From contig NZ_JAUSRB010000002.1 in assembly GCF_030811595.1 (NCBI RefSeq), forward strand, positions 4,836,001-4,900,000: 64,000 nt of DNA, given 5' to 3'. The notes under the pieces are model-generated. The model was not told where the DNA came from, did not search any database, and saw only the letters and a list, made by a program, of their open reading frames with translations. This document shows positions 35,210-43,686 of this stretch, piece after piece (position 1 is the first letter of the stretch; every line of letters begins with the position of its first letter). Both the position numbers and the translations under genes were made by a program. This DNA comes from Streptosporangium brasiliense. Lineage in GTDB: Bacteria; Actinomycetota; Actinomycetes; Streptosporangiales; Streptosporangiaceae.

Positions 35210-35368
35210 GGGCAGGGCCTCCTGGGGATCGGCGGTCCGGCAACGTCCAAGATTCTTTCAGCAGTGGCGCAATCGCTGCAGTCGGCCACTTCGTCGCCGC
35301 AGTCCTACACAAAGCGGATTGATGTTGCCCAGCCGCATGAACACCCTGCTTTACCTTCCGGATCGCAG
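35210..35368. other. Intergenic stretch, nothing clear
   Basis: Part of a 430-base gap between the small helical gene and the S15 peptidase. No gene or promoter was convincing; the gap's inverted repeat and terminator are listed separately. Confidence 0.4.
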
Positions 35369-35522
35369 AAAATCCAACGGATACCGCTGATCAGCGTCGA
35401 CGTGGAGGACCCGGGCAAGGGCAGCGGCATCCTCGGCCCGGCCCGCCGCACCCACCAACCGGCACGCCAGCCCTGCGGTGTCCGCACATCAGGGCAGGTC
35501 AGGAATATATCCGTTGGATTTT
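35369..35522. repeat. 15-bp inverted repeat pair bounding 124 bases
   Basis: AAAATCCAACGGATA at 35369-35383 recurs inverted, without mismatch, at 35508-35522; neighbouring bases also match in part. The interval has no gene of its own. It could be a small element or a regulatory loop. Confidence 0.5.
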
Positions 35523-35585
35523 CCGCGATTACCAACCGGGACCCCTGCGGTGGCAGGTGCCCGCACATAGCGTCCGCGACGTCAT

Positions 35586-35622
35586 GCCTACGGTCGCGGC
35601 CGGCATGGCCGCGACCGTAGGC
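35586..35622 (-). terminator. 16-bp stem terminator after the S15 peptidase gene
   Basis: A perfect 16-bp inverted repeat (arm starts GCCTACGGTCGCGG) with loop GGCAT, 18 bases past the end of the peptidase gene. Confidence 0.8.
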
Positions 35623-35639
35623 GAACATTGATCTTGTCG

Positions 35640-37532
35640 TTACTCGATGGACGTGCCGGTGACCAGCGGCAGCGAAATCGACGTGCCAGCCAGGTCGGCG
35701 GTGACCTCGGCCCCGGTGCCGGGTTCGACATCGTCGCCGGTGCCATTGCCGGTCACGTCGAGGTTGAAGTCGTCGTTTGCGCCGGTCAGTATCAGGCCCA
35801 GCCGGTGTCCGACCTTGAACTCGTAGTCCTGCGGCAGCATCTTCCAGGTGATCTGGTAGGACTTGCCCGGCGTCAGCGGTGCCTGGCGGCTGAGCGACTT
35901 GTGGTTCTGCGCGTCCAGGATTCCGCGGGTGACCACGTTGAAGCCGGAGGTCGCCGTGTTGTCGCCGGCCCTGAGGTAGCAGCCGTCGTCATCGGCCGTG
36001 CTCTGGCCGACGCAGTCTTCGCCGCCGATGAACTTGAGGCCTTCCGCGGACGTCGCGCCGCGTTCGCGGTAGTTGATGCGGGTGTCGGTGCCGTAGTCGA
36101 CGAGCAGGACGCCCAGGTTGGCGGTCGGCTTGTCCAGCTTGAGGCGCAGGCTCACCGACGGTGTTCCGGACAGCCGCATCGCGCTCTTCAGCGGCGGGGT
36201 CAGGAAGGCCAGCCGGTTGGGGTTGGTGGTGGCGGGGTCGGTGGCCATCGCGATCTCGGTCTGGGCGGTGTCGAGGTAGCTGCCGGTGCCGGTCGAGGGC
36301 TTGCGGCCCAGGGAGCCGTCCTGCTGCGGCCGCAAGGTCGTCGTCCGCGTTGGTGCAGGCCAGTCGGCCTGGGTGATCCACCGGTCCGGGCCGAGCTGCA
36401 CGTCGACGCGGGGCCGGCGCATGATGTCGTTGGGGACACCCATGAGTTCGTGGTCGAACCACTGGTGCAGGGTGTCGAGCCACACCTCGCGGCGGGCCCA
36501 GAACGGGTCGAGGTGCCCGTACTGGGTCACCCACGCCTTGCGCTGCACGGTGCGGGGCAGCTTGGCCCACCACTCGGAGAACTGGCTGCCCACAACGTTC
36601 CGGTCCTGCATGCCCATCACCGAGAAGACGCTGGCGCGGACGTTGCGCGCCTTCGAGATCGGCCCGGTCCGGTAGTTGCGTTCGTGCCAGTAGGCGTTGT
36701 AGTTGCCGGTGGCGTCGTCCGCGCCCTCGCGCAGGCGCTGGTGCACCGCCGCGCATTTCTCGTCCGGATCGAGGTCGACCCGCTGGGCCAGCTCTTCCTG
36801 GCCGCCCTTGTACCAGGTGAGGGTGCCATTGTTGCGCGATGTCTCGTATCCGCTGGTATAGCCCGCGATGTTCACGATCGTCTCCAGCCCTTGCACGCCG
36901 GTGCCGGCCACGCCGGCGCCGAGCGCTCCCTCATAGGAATGGCCGATCATCCCGGTGCGTCCGGTGGTCCAGGTGGCTTCGACCGGATCGCCCTTGTCGT
37001 CATAGGCGGTCGCCCGGCCGTTCAGCCAGTCGACGACCGCCTTGCCGCCCAGCACGTCGGAGGCGCCGTAGGTGGTCGGGCAACCATCGGACAGCCTGGT
37101 GCCGAGCATGTCGACGGACACGAACGCGTATCCGCGCGGCACGAAGTAGTTGTCCCAATACATCGGGAACTTCGTCACGTTCCCGTTCACGTCGTATTTC
37201 TTGTGTTCGTTCTCGTAGCCGACGCCTGGTACGTCGTAGTACGGGCTTTCGTGCATGATCACCGGGACCTTGAGCCCGGAATCGGACTCCTTCGGCCGGA
37301 TGATGTCCACCCGGACCAGATCCTTCTTGCCATCGCCGTCACTGTCGACCGGCGACTGCACCCGGACGTGCTCGCGGATGGCGTCCTTGTAGGAGAAGAC
37401 CGGCTGCGTCACTCCGCCGGAGACTTCAATCTTCGGCTCCGCCGTCGCGGACGCGGCGGGAGCAGCGGCGATCACGAGCGGGATCGCGATTACGACTGCG
37501 GCGAGGAACCCCCGGCGTCGGGAGTTGGACAT
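35640..37532 (-). CDS. Secreted Xaa-Pro dipeptidyl-peptidase, family S15
   Basis: A 630-residue exported serine peptidase. A signal peptide with RRR before a hydrophobic core (FLAAVVIAIPLVIAAAPAAS) suggests Sec or Tat export. The S15/CocE-type hydrolase domain has the nucleophile S199 in MIGHSYEGALG; ESPYY and a later AWVTQYGHLDPF stretch, with a candidate histidine, also fit. The C-terminal 220 residues form the beta-sandwich typical of these enzymes (PSVSLRLKLDKPTANLGVLL, then EFKVGHRLGLIL). It removes Xaa-Pro dipeptides from proline-rich peptides. Followed by a strong terminator; no operon partner. Confidence 0.88.
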   Translation of the reverse strand: MSNSRRRGFLAAVVIAIPLVIAAAPAASATAEPKIEVSGGVTQPVFSYKDAIREHVRVQSPVDSDGDGKKDLVRVDIIRPKESDSGLKVPVIMHESPYYDVPGVGYENEHKKYDVNGNVTKFPMYWDNYFVPRGYAFVSVDMLGTRLSDGCPTTYGASDVLGGKAVVDWLNGRATAYDDKGDPVEATWTTGRTGMIGHSYEGALGAGVAGTGVQGLETIVNIAGYTSGYETSRNNGTLTWYKGGQEELAQRVDLDPDEKCAAVHQRLREGADDATGNYNAYWHERNYRTGPISKARNVRASVFSVMGMQDRNVVGSQFSEWWAKLPRTVQRKAWVTQYGHLDPFWARREVWLDTLHQWFDHELMGVPNDIMRRPRVDVQLGPDRWITQADWPAPTRTTTLRPQQDGSLGRKPSTGTGSYLDTAQTEIAMATDPATTNPNRLAFLTPPLKSAMRLSGTPSVSLRLKLDKPTANLGVLLVDYGTDTRINYRERGATSAEGLKFIGGEDCVGQSTADDDGCYLRAGDNTATSGFNVVTRGILDAQNHKSLSRQAPLTPGKSYQITWKMLPQDYEFKVGHRLGLILTGANDDFNLDVTGNGTGDDVEPGTGAEVTADLAGTSISLPLVTGTSIE

Positions 37533-37657
37533 GTGCCCTCCTTGGGCTGGTTGCTGCTGTCGGTGGCATCGTCATGGCGCGCCAAGAAGGTGCCATGGCG
37601 AGGTCGTGGTGGGACCAGGGAGCGTTTCCGCTTGTCAGTGCGGATGTGCCGGCCAGA

Positions 37658-37855
37658 TCAGCGGGATCGGCGGCGGCCGCCGGAGCACACGGAGGCGGCG
37701 GCGGGTGCGCCGACGGGCAGCGCCAAGCTCATCGTGGCGCGGGCGAATGGTGAGGGTGTGACCGGCGTCGGCCCAGCCGGGCAGGTCACGGTGCTGTCAG
37801 CGGTGTCGATGGCGAAGGCATCGAGAAGTCGAGCCCGCCGGGCACGGTCCGGCAC
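37658..37855 (-). mobile_element. Possible IS1182-type transposase scrap
   Basis: RLLDAFAIDTADSTVTCPAG resembles the zinc-binding region of IS1182-type transposases, after which the frame degenerates and the CPLR-type cysteines are lost. The rest of the 450-base gap around it (37533-37982) shows no gene. Confidence 0.3.
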
Positions 37856-37982
37856 AGCGGCGCGGGTTTGATCACGGCGCGATGTCCGGCGGCGGGCGTC
37901 GGCCGGGGTGAGCGAGCCGGTGTGCTTCCTGGATCTGTTGTGAAGTCCACCTGCGTGGACGGATAGGGGGATGCGGTCCCGT

Positions 37983-39305
37983 CTAATGAGCCGGCTCGGC
38001 CGCGTCAGCCGACCTGGCCTGCCCGTCGCAGAACACCGTCATGACGAGGTTGTTCAACGCCTTCGGGAACTCCGTCGCCACGTCCACGGCGGCGTCGCCA
38101 GTGGTGATCGAGGCGGTCAGGGTCTTCTTGCCGTCGGGCGTGCTGAACATCAGCGCCCCGTAGCCGTTGCTGCTGCCGTTGTGGTTGAGGATGATGCCGT
38201 CGCACTTCGGACCGGTGTCCTGCACGTACAGCCCGAGGCCGTAGCTGCCGAAGAGGCCGGCGCTGTTCGGGTGCGGCCTGCGCATCTCGGCCAGCAGCTC
38301 GGCCGAGATGAGCGTGCCGTCATTCAGCGCGGAGAAGAACGTGTGGAGATCCTCGGTGGTCGAGATGATCTCGCCCGCGGCAGAGATCCAAGAGGGGTTC
38401 TGGCGGGTGACGTCGATCACCTTCCACCGGCCGGCGGCGTCCTGGTAGCGGTAGTAGGCGTGGGCGTACGGCGCGGGCATACCCGAGCGGACGCCCGGTA
38501 CCACGGTGTGCTGCAGCTTGAGCGGCCCCAGGATCCGCCGCTTCATCTCCACGGCGTAGGAGTGGCCGGTGACCTTCTCGATCAGCAGCTTGACCAGCAC
38601 GTAGTTGGTGTTGGAATAGCTCCAGCCCGTCCCCGGATCGAACTTCGACGGCTTGGACAGCGCCAGCCGTACCAGCTCGTCGTCGGTGTAGGTGTGGAAC
38701 CGCTTGGCCACCCACTCCTTGCCCTGCCAGGAGATCAATGACACCGGCTTCCCGTCGGGGCCGACGTCGAAGCTGTAGTCGAACAGCCCGCTGGTGTGCT
38801 GCAGCAGCATCCGCACCGTGATCCGCCGGTCCAGCTCGTACTGGGGCAGGTAGTCGGCCACCGGGGCGTCCAGCTTGACCTCGCCGGCGTCCACCAGTTT
38901 CAGCGCCAGGGTCGCGGTGAAGTTCTTGGTGGTGCTGCCGATCCGGAAGTGCCCGCCCGTCGGCGGCTTGGCGCTCGTGCCCAGCTTGCGCACCCCGGCG
39001 CTGCCGACCCACTCGCCTCGCTCATCGTTCACGCGCATCTGCATCCCGGCGGCGAGACCGGAATCGACGAACGCCTGGATGGCCTTCCGCAGCTCCGGAC
39101 GATCCTGCCCGACAGCAGCGGCCTTCGACACGGCCCTGCTGTCGGCGGCGGCCATCCCGGGGGTGGACGCCCCGGCGAGCAGCGCGGCCGCCAGCGCCGT
39201 GACCGCCACTCGCCGGAAGACCTTGCCGCGGATGACCGGGTGTTGGTGCACGCCGAAGACGCGCGCCTTGGTCGCCGTGATCGCTGATGGGGATTGGGTT
39301 TTCAT
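37983..39305 (-). CDS. Exported serine hydrolase of the beta-lactamase/D,D-carboxypeptidase fold
   Basis: A 440-residue class C beta-lactamase-like enzyme. A long basic N-terminus leads into a signal peptide (VAVTALAAALLAGASTPGMA, residues about 33-52). The active-site motifs are S124-T-T-K127, Y230-S-N232 and a late HNG (in LNHNGSSNGYG) replacing KTG. Such proteins act as D-alanyl-D-alanine carboxypeptidases, esterases or amidases on the cell surface; the substrate is not set by these motifs. ATG at 39305; an internal in-frame start close to the signal peptide is possible. Monocistronic as far as seen. Confidence 0.85.
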   Translation of the reverse strand: MKTQSPSAITATKARVFGVHQHPVIRGKVFRRVAVTALAAALLAGASTPGMAAADSRAVSKAAAVGQDRPELRKAIQAFVDSGLAAGMQMRVNDERGEWVGSAGVRKLGTSAKPPTGGHFRIGSTTKNFTATLALKLVDAGEVKLDAPVADYLPQYELDRRITVRMLLQHTSGLFDYSFDVGPDGKPVSLISWQGKEWVAKRFHTYTDDELVRLALSKPSKFDPGTGWSYSNTNYVLVKLLIEKVTGHSYAVEMKRRILGPLKLQHTVVPGVRSGMPAPYAHAYYRYQDAAGRWKVIDVTRQNPSWISAAGEIISTTEDLHTFFSALNDGTLISAELLAEMRRPHPNSAGLFGSYGLGLYVQDTGPKCDGIILNHNGSSNGYGALMFSTPDGKKTLTASITTGDAAVDVATEFPKALNNLVMTVFCDGQARSADAAEPAH

Positions 39306-39339
39306 AGTTCCTTGTCTCTGTTGTCGCGCTCAGGCGAAG

Positions 39340-39735
39340 CGCTCGCCCGGCGATTCGGGGTCGGTCGAGCTCGAAATCCTTGTCGGCGGTGAGGAGCCTG
39401 GGGTCCGGAAAGGGCCCCGAGACAAGCTGTTGCCGCCAGGGCCGGCAGTACGTGGTCGGCGAGTTCGGCTACGGACTTGCTGCTCAGGTTCAGGACCTTG
39501 GGGTACGTGGCGAGCACGTGCCCGACCAGACCGGTCCCGGAGCCCAGGGCGATGGAGCCGTCGACGGCGGCCCGGTGGGGCTTGCCGGTTGAACGGACGG
39601 ATGGCGGCTTCGGTGACCGAGACGCTCCTCGTCCGGGTACCACCGAGACACGGGCGGAAACGGACCGCGGATGCGATCGCCGTAGGCAAGCGACCACAGC
39701 GGTGGCGGGCGGCCGTACGCGACCTCGTCCGCCAC
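39340..39735 (-). pseudogene. Degenerate unknown gene split over two frames
   Basis: Two frames each hold protein-like sequence: MADEVAYGRPPPLWSLAYGD to DEERLGHRSRHPSV first, then AAVDGSIALGSGTGLVGHVL, ATYPKVLNLSSKSVAELADH in another. A shift near 39590 would join them. I do not recognise the family. The open frame continues to 39302. No clear ribosome site. Confidence 0.3.
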
Positions 39736-39745
39736 CGGCTCGTGG

Positions 39746-40954
39746 TCAGGCGTCCCAGGTGACGGGGAGGCTCTTGACTCCGTAGATGTCCGCGGTCTCC
39801 GGGCGCAGGCTGACCTCCTCGGCGGGTACGGCCAGGCGTAGCGTGGGGAAGCGGTTGATCAGGGCGGGGAGCGCGACGCGCAGCTCGACGCGGGCGAGCT
39901 GCTGGCCCAGGCACTGGTGGATGCCGTGGCTGAAGGCCAGGTGGCCGCCGTTCTGCCGGCGCAGGTCGAGCGTGTGGGGGTCGGGGAAGCGTTCGGGGTC
40001 GCGGTTGGCGGTGTTGAGGGACAGGATGACCGTCGTGCCGGCCTCGATGGTGTGGCCGCCCAGCTCGACGTCCTCCAGCGCGACCCGGTGGAACTGCTTG
40101 GCGACGCTCAGATACCGCAGCAGCTCTTCGACGGCCTGGTCGGTGAGCGCGGGGTCGGTGCGCAGCGCGGCGAGCTGGTCGGGGTTCCGCAGGAGGGCGA
40201 AGGTGCCCAGCGCCAGCATGTTGGCGGTGGTGTCGAACCCGGCTGCCAGCAGGATCAGGGCGATGCCCTTGAGCTCCTCGTCGGTCAGGTCGCTGTCGAG
40301 CAGGTCGCTGAGCACGTCGTCGGTGGGGTTGGCGCGCTTGGCGGCCACCAGCTCGGCGAGATACTCCTGGGTTGCCAGGTAGGCCGCGATCAGCTCCTCG
40401 TCGCTGACTTCTCCGCCGAGGAAGGTGTCGATGTTCTCCTGGAAGCGGCCCCGGTCCTCGTACGGCACGCCCAGCAGCTCGCAGATCACGATGGAGGGGA
40501 TGGGCTTGGCGAACGCGGTCACCAGGTCGGCCGTCGGGCCGGCCTTGTCCATGGCGTCCAGGTGGTCGGCGGTGATCTGCTCGACGCGTTCGGTGAGCAG
40601 CCGCATCCGTCGGACGGTGAACTTGCCGACCAGGGGTTTGCGGTAGCGGCTGTGCTGCGGCTCGTCCATGAGGAGGAACTCGCCGGGCGGCGCCGGGGGG
40701 ACCTCGATGTCGCCGTAGTCGACCAGCGGGTGGTGGAGCATGAGCTCCTTGCGGGAGCTGAAGCGCTGGTCGGCCAGGACCGACCGGACCAGGTCGTATC
40801 CGGTGACCAGCCAGCCCTGGTGACCGCTGGGGAAGGGGAAGCGGCTGATCGGGCCGTGCTCACGGGCCTCGATCAGCTCCTTGGGCGGGTCGAAGGGGCA
40901 GCCGGACTGACGCGCGGTCGGCATCGCCGTGAGGGTGTGAAGGGATTCAGTCAT
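39746..40954 (-). CDS. Cytochrome P450
   Basis: A 402-residue bacterial P450. Motifs in order: oxygen-binding I-helix AAGFDTT (residues 237-243), K-helix E277-L-L-R280, and the haem loop FSHGIHQCLG with the axial C348. A class I enzyme needing ferredoxin and reductase, neither of which is adjacent. It hydroxylates or couples an unknown substrate; the neighbours give no pathway. ATG at 40954 with AAGGAAG about 5 bases upstream. Confidence 0.93.
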   Translation of the reverse strand: MTESLHTLTAMPTARQSGCPFDPPKELIEAREHGPISRFPFPSGHQGWLVTGYDLVRSVLADQRFSSRKELMLHHPLVDYGDIEVPPAPPGEFLLMDEPQHSRYRKPLVGKFTVRRMRLLTERVEQITADHLDAMDKAGPTADLVTAFAKPIPSIVICELLGVPYEDRGRFQENIDTFLGGEVSDEELIAAYLATQEYLAELVAAKRANPTDDVLSDLLDSDLTDEELKGIALILLAAGFDTTANMLALGTFALLRNPDQLAALRTDPALTDQAVEELLRYLSVAKQFHRVALEDVELGGHTIEAGTTVILSLNTANRDPERFPDPHTLDLRRQNGGHLAFSHGIHQCLGQQLARVELRVALPALINRFPTLRLAVPAEEVSLRPETADIYGVKSLPVTWDA

Positions 40955-41061
40955 GATCTTCCTTGTCTCGCGACAGGACGTGTCTTGTTCAGGGCAACCG
41001 CGCCGCGATCTGCCTGTCCGCCATGCTCATCGGGATCAAGACAAGCCCGACCGACACGGCC

Positions 41062-41447
41062 CTAGGAGATCTTGCGGTGGTAGGTCCTCATGGCGAAGGC
41101 GTAGGCGACGACGAGGATGCCGACACACCAGGCGAGGGCGACCCAGACGTCGGTGCCGACCGGCTGCCCGATGAACAGGGCGCGGATGGCGTTGACGATG
41201 GAGGTCACCGGCTGGTCTCGGCGAAGGCGCGCACCGGGCCGGGCATGGTGGCGGTGGGCACGAACGCCGAGCTGAGGAAGGGCAGGATCTTCACGGCGGT
41301 GGTCTTGCCCGCCCCGTTGGAGCCGAGCAGGGCGAAGATGCTGCCCCGCGCCACCTCGAAGTCCACGCCGCGCAGCACGCGCAGCTCCTTGTAGGACTTC
41401 TCCAGACCCCGCACCTGGATCGCCGGGGCTTGCTGGGTCGTCATCAC
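41062..41447 (-). pseudogene. Collapsed DrrA-DrrB drug ABC transporter (deletion fusion)
   Basis: The first 52 residues are a DrrA-type ATPase start with Walker A GSNGAGKTTAVKIL. The next residues, FLSSAFVPTATMPGPVRAFA, belong to the membrane partner DrrB, and after a frame change the DrrB tail continues as QPVTSIVNAIRALFIGQPVG to AMRTYHRKIS. A large in-frame deletion therefore removed most of the ATPase and half the permease. Adding one A near 41217 (GAGACC to GAGAACC) restores AENQPVTS. Non-functional; its ATG overlaps the end of the DUF1048 gene. Confidence 0.85.
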
Positions 41448-41857
41448 TCTGTCCTGTCTTGTGGTGGGGTGGTTTCGCCGGCGGCGCGGGCGATGGCGTT
41501 GGTGAAGCGGTTGCGTTCGCGGGCCCGGTACTGGCCGAGGGGGTAGTTGGCCATGAACGCCTCGACGAACTCGATGGGGTCGTCGCCGACGATGTCGCGG
41601 ATCGGGGTTCCGTCGGCCGCGCCCTGCTCGAACAGGTCGGCGAGGTCCTCGTACATCGCCATCGCGCCGGCGCCGTCGGCCGGCCCGAAGTGCATCAGGT
41701 AGCGCTCCACGGCTTCGACCGCGATGCGGTAGTTCTCGGGAAGCTGCTTGATACGCGCCTTGTAGTGCCGGTAGCGCTTCTTCTCCTCCAGCGACCCGGT
41801 GACCACCTCCAGATACTGCAGGTAGCGGCTTTTCGGCTCGTTCGACCCTGTGGCCAT
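41444..41857 (-). CDS. DUF1048 family protein
   Basis: A 137-residue helical protein of the DUF1048 family (LEEKKRYRHYKARIKQLPEN, then FGPADGAGAMAMYEDLADLF). These small proteins are regularly found between a PadR regulator and a drug ABC transporter, as here; molecular role unknown. It starts 2 bases after the PadR stop and overlaps the transporter remnant by 4 bases. Confidence 0.75.
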   Translation of the reverse strand: MATGSNEPKSRYLQYLEVVTGSLEEKKRYRHYKARIKQLPENYRIAVEAVERYLMHFGPADGAGAMAMYEDLADLFEQGAADGTPIRDIVGDDPIEFVEAFMANYPLGQYRARERNRFTNAIARAAGETTPPQDRTE

Positions 41858-41859
41858 GG

Positions 41860-42189
41860 CTAATTGCCTCCTTCGCGGAGCTGTTCGAGCCTCTCGGCCA
41901 GGAAGCTCCAGGTTCGCCAGAACTCTTCGAGGTACTCCCGTCCCTGGTCGTTGAGGGAGTACACCTTGCGTGGCGGCCCCTTCTCCGACGGGACCTTCTC
42001 CACGTCGACCAGGCCGCGCTGCTCGATCCTGACCAGCAGCGCGTAGACGGTGCCCTCGGCGATGTCGGAGAAGCCCTGATCCCGCAGCTGCGCGGTGATC
42101 TCGTAGCCGTACGCGGGCCGGCTGGACAGGATCGCCAGGACGATGCCCTCCAGCGTTCCCTTGAGCATCTCGGTGGCGAGCTTGCCCAT
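41860..42189 (-). CDS. PadR family transcriptional repressor
   Basis: A 109-residue PadR-s1 repressor. The winged helix reads KGTLEGIVLAILSSRPAYGY, EITAQLRDQGF, DIAEGTVYALLVRIEQRGLV and a wing KGPPRKVYSLNDQGREYL, with a C-terminal dimer helix. PadR proteins of this type silence drug efflux operons and release DNA on binding the drug. ATG at 42189 follows AAAGGAGG. Direct repeats just upstream are its likely operator. The transporter it should control is destroyed. Confidence 0.9.
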   Translation of the reverse strand: MGKLATEMLKGTLEGIVLAILSSRPAYGYEITAQLRDQGFSDIAEGTVYALLVRIEQRGLVDVEKVPSEKGPPRKVYSLNDQGREYLEEFWRTWSFLAERLEQLREGGN

Positions 42190-42220
42190 GGGGCGCCTCC
42201 TTTCAGCTACTTGGTGTTGC

Positions 42221-42266
42221 TGACTACCAGTACAAAGTAACACTGACTACCCGTACCTAGCAACAC
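42221..42266. promoter_or_regulatory. Tandem 23-bp repeats, likely PadR operator
   Basis: TGACTACCMGTAC followed by a variable six and ACAC occurs twice, at 42221 and 42244, period 23. TGTTGCT at 42215 and AGCAACA near 42260 also form an outer dyad. On the minus strand a TTGCTA-N18-TACTTT promoter overlaps the repeats, so a bound repressor would block it. Confidence 0.55.
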
Positions 42267-42303
42267 TGAATAGGGGGTGAGAACAACGGTGTAACTCCTG
42301 ATC

Positions 42304-42879
42304 ATGGAGAACGCACTGATGAGTCCTGTGATCCAGGAGTCGACGGAGATCGACCTGGAGGACGCCGCGGTGGCGCGCGAGAGGCCCGAGAACTCGACGG
42401 GTCGGGAGCTGGTGGCCAGGCTGGTCGACCAGGCTCGCGCCGAGGGCGTGGAGTTGGTCGGCGAGAACGGGCTGCTGGGCAGGCTGGCCAAGCTGGTGCT
42501 GGAGTCCGCCCTCGAAGACGAGATCACCGGCCACCTCGGCCAGGACAGGCACGAGCGCTCCGGCAGCCAGGCGGGCAATTCCCGTAACAGCAGCCGTTCG
42601 AAGACCGTCATCACCGACGTGGGACCGGTGGAGATCACCGTCCCACGCGATCGGGACGGCAGCTTCGAGCCGAAGATCGTGCGCAAGCGGCAGCGGCGTC
42701 TGTCCGGCGTTGATGAGATGGTCATCTCGCCGGCCGCCAAGGGCCTGACCGGCGGAGAGATCTCCACGCACCTGGCTGAGGTCTACGGCGCCGAGTCGTG
42801 GGGAGACCCTGCCGGACCGCGGAAGCTGATTACTGACAGCTACTTTGCCCCTGGTGGCGCCGACCCGAGTGGAGGGCCT
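42304..42879 (+). mobile_element. IS256-family element, internally deleted
   Basis: The frame from 42304 gives about 165 residues of an IS256 (Mutator-type) transposase N-terminus (ELVARLVDQARAEGVELVGE, EITGHLGQDRHERSGSQAGN, then ISTHLAEVYGAE). The DDE catalytic part is missing; instead the sequence runs into the element's right end, whose terminal repeat is 42852-42878. No left end was found. Inactive. Confidence 0.8.
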
Positions 42880-42924
42880 ACTGTGGCGGCGCGCACCGCC
42901 CCCCGACAGCGAAGGTGATCACGC

Positions 42925-43686
42925 GTGAACTTCGACACGGCCAGACCGCACCCGGCGCGCGTCTACGACTGGATGATCGGCGGCAGGGAGAACTTCCCCG
43001 CGGACCGCGAGGCCGCGCAGCGGATCCTGGAGCTCAACCCGGACGCGCGCAGGTCGTTCGTGGAGAACCGCCGCTTCCTCGGCCGGGTGATCGGCCACCT
43101 CGTGGACCAGGGGGTCCGCCAGTTCCTCGACATCGGGGCGGGCCTGCCGGCCAGCGGCAACGTCCATGAGATCGCCCACGCCGTCGCGCCCGACACCCGC
43201 GTCGTCTACGTCGACCACGACGAGATCGTGCTGGCGCACGCCCGCGCGCTCATGGCCGGCTCCGACCGGGTGCGCATCGTCGGCGGCGACGCCACGAGGC
43301 CGCGGGAGATCCTGGACGAGCCGGTGGTGCGGGACTTCATCGACTGGTCCCAGCCGGTCGGCCTGCTGATGGTGGCGCTGCTGCACTTCGTCCCCGACGA
43401 GGCCGACCCCGCGCGGATCGTGCGCACCTTCCGCGACGCCCTCCCCGACGGGAGCTTCCTGGCGATCTCCCACGGCGTGGTGGAGGGCTGGGAGGACCGC
43501 AAGGAGCAGATCCGCAAGGCGTCGCAGGCCTACGTGCGCACCCGCGACGAGGTCGCCGACCTGTTCGCCGGGTTCGAGCTGCTGGAGCCGGGCATGGTGG
43601 ATCTGGCGTTCTGGCGTCCCACCGACCCCGCCCCCGCGCCCACGGGGCTGTACGGCGGGGTCGGCAGGCTCCCTAGCGGAGTTTGA
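42925..43686 (+). CDS. SAM-dependent methyltransferase, DUF574 family
   Basis: A 253-residue member of the S-adenosyl methyltransferase family (DUF574) abundant in Streptomyces relatives. RPHPARVYDWMIGGRENFPA is the family start; FLDIGAGLPASGNVHEIA is the SAM-binding loop and VVYVDHDEIV the ribose-binding strand. The acceptor is not known for this family. GTG start with AAGG about 10 bases ahead. Its end overlaps the end of the P450 gene on the other strand by 14 bases. Confidence 0.85.
   Translation: MNFDTARPHPARVYDWMIGGRENFPADREAAQRILELNPDARRSFVENRRFLGRVIGHLVDQGVRQFLDIGAGLPASGNVHEIAHAVAPDTRVVYVDHDEIVLAHARALMAGSDRVRIVGGDATRPREILDEPVVRDFIDWSQPVGLLMVALLHFVPDEADPARIVRTFRDALPDGSFLAISHGVVEGWEDRKEQIRKASQAYVRTRDEVADLFAGFELLEPGMVDLAFWRPTDPAPAPTGLYGGVGRLPSGV

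Noticed and set aside
39400-39530. mTERF-like motif (VLATYPKVLNLSSKSV) in a minus-strand frame
   Set aside because: One short match without the repeated helix triads of mTERF proteins; the surrounding frame is degenerate, so it was left as unknown.
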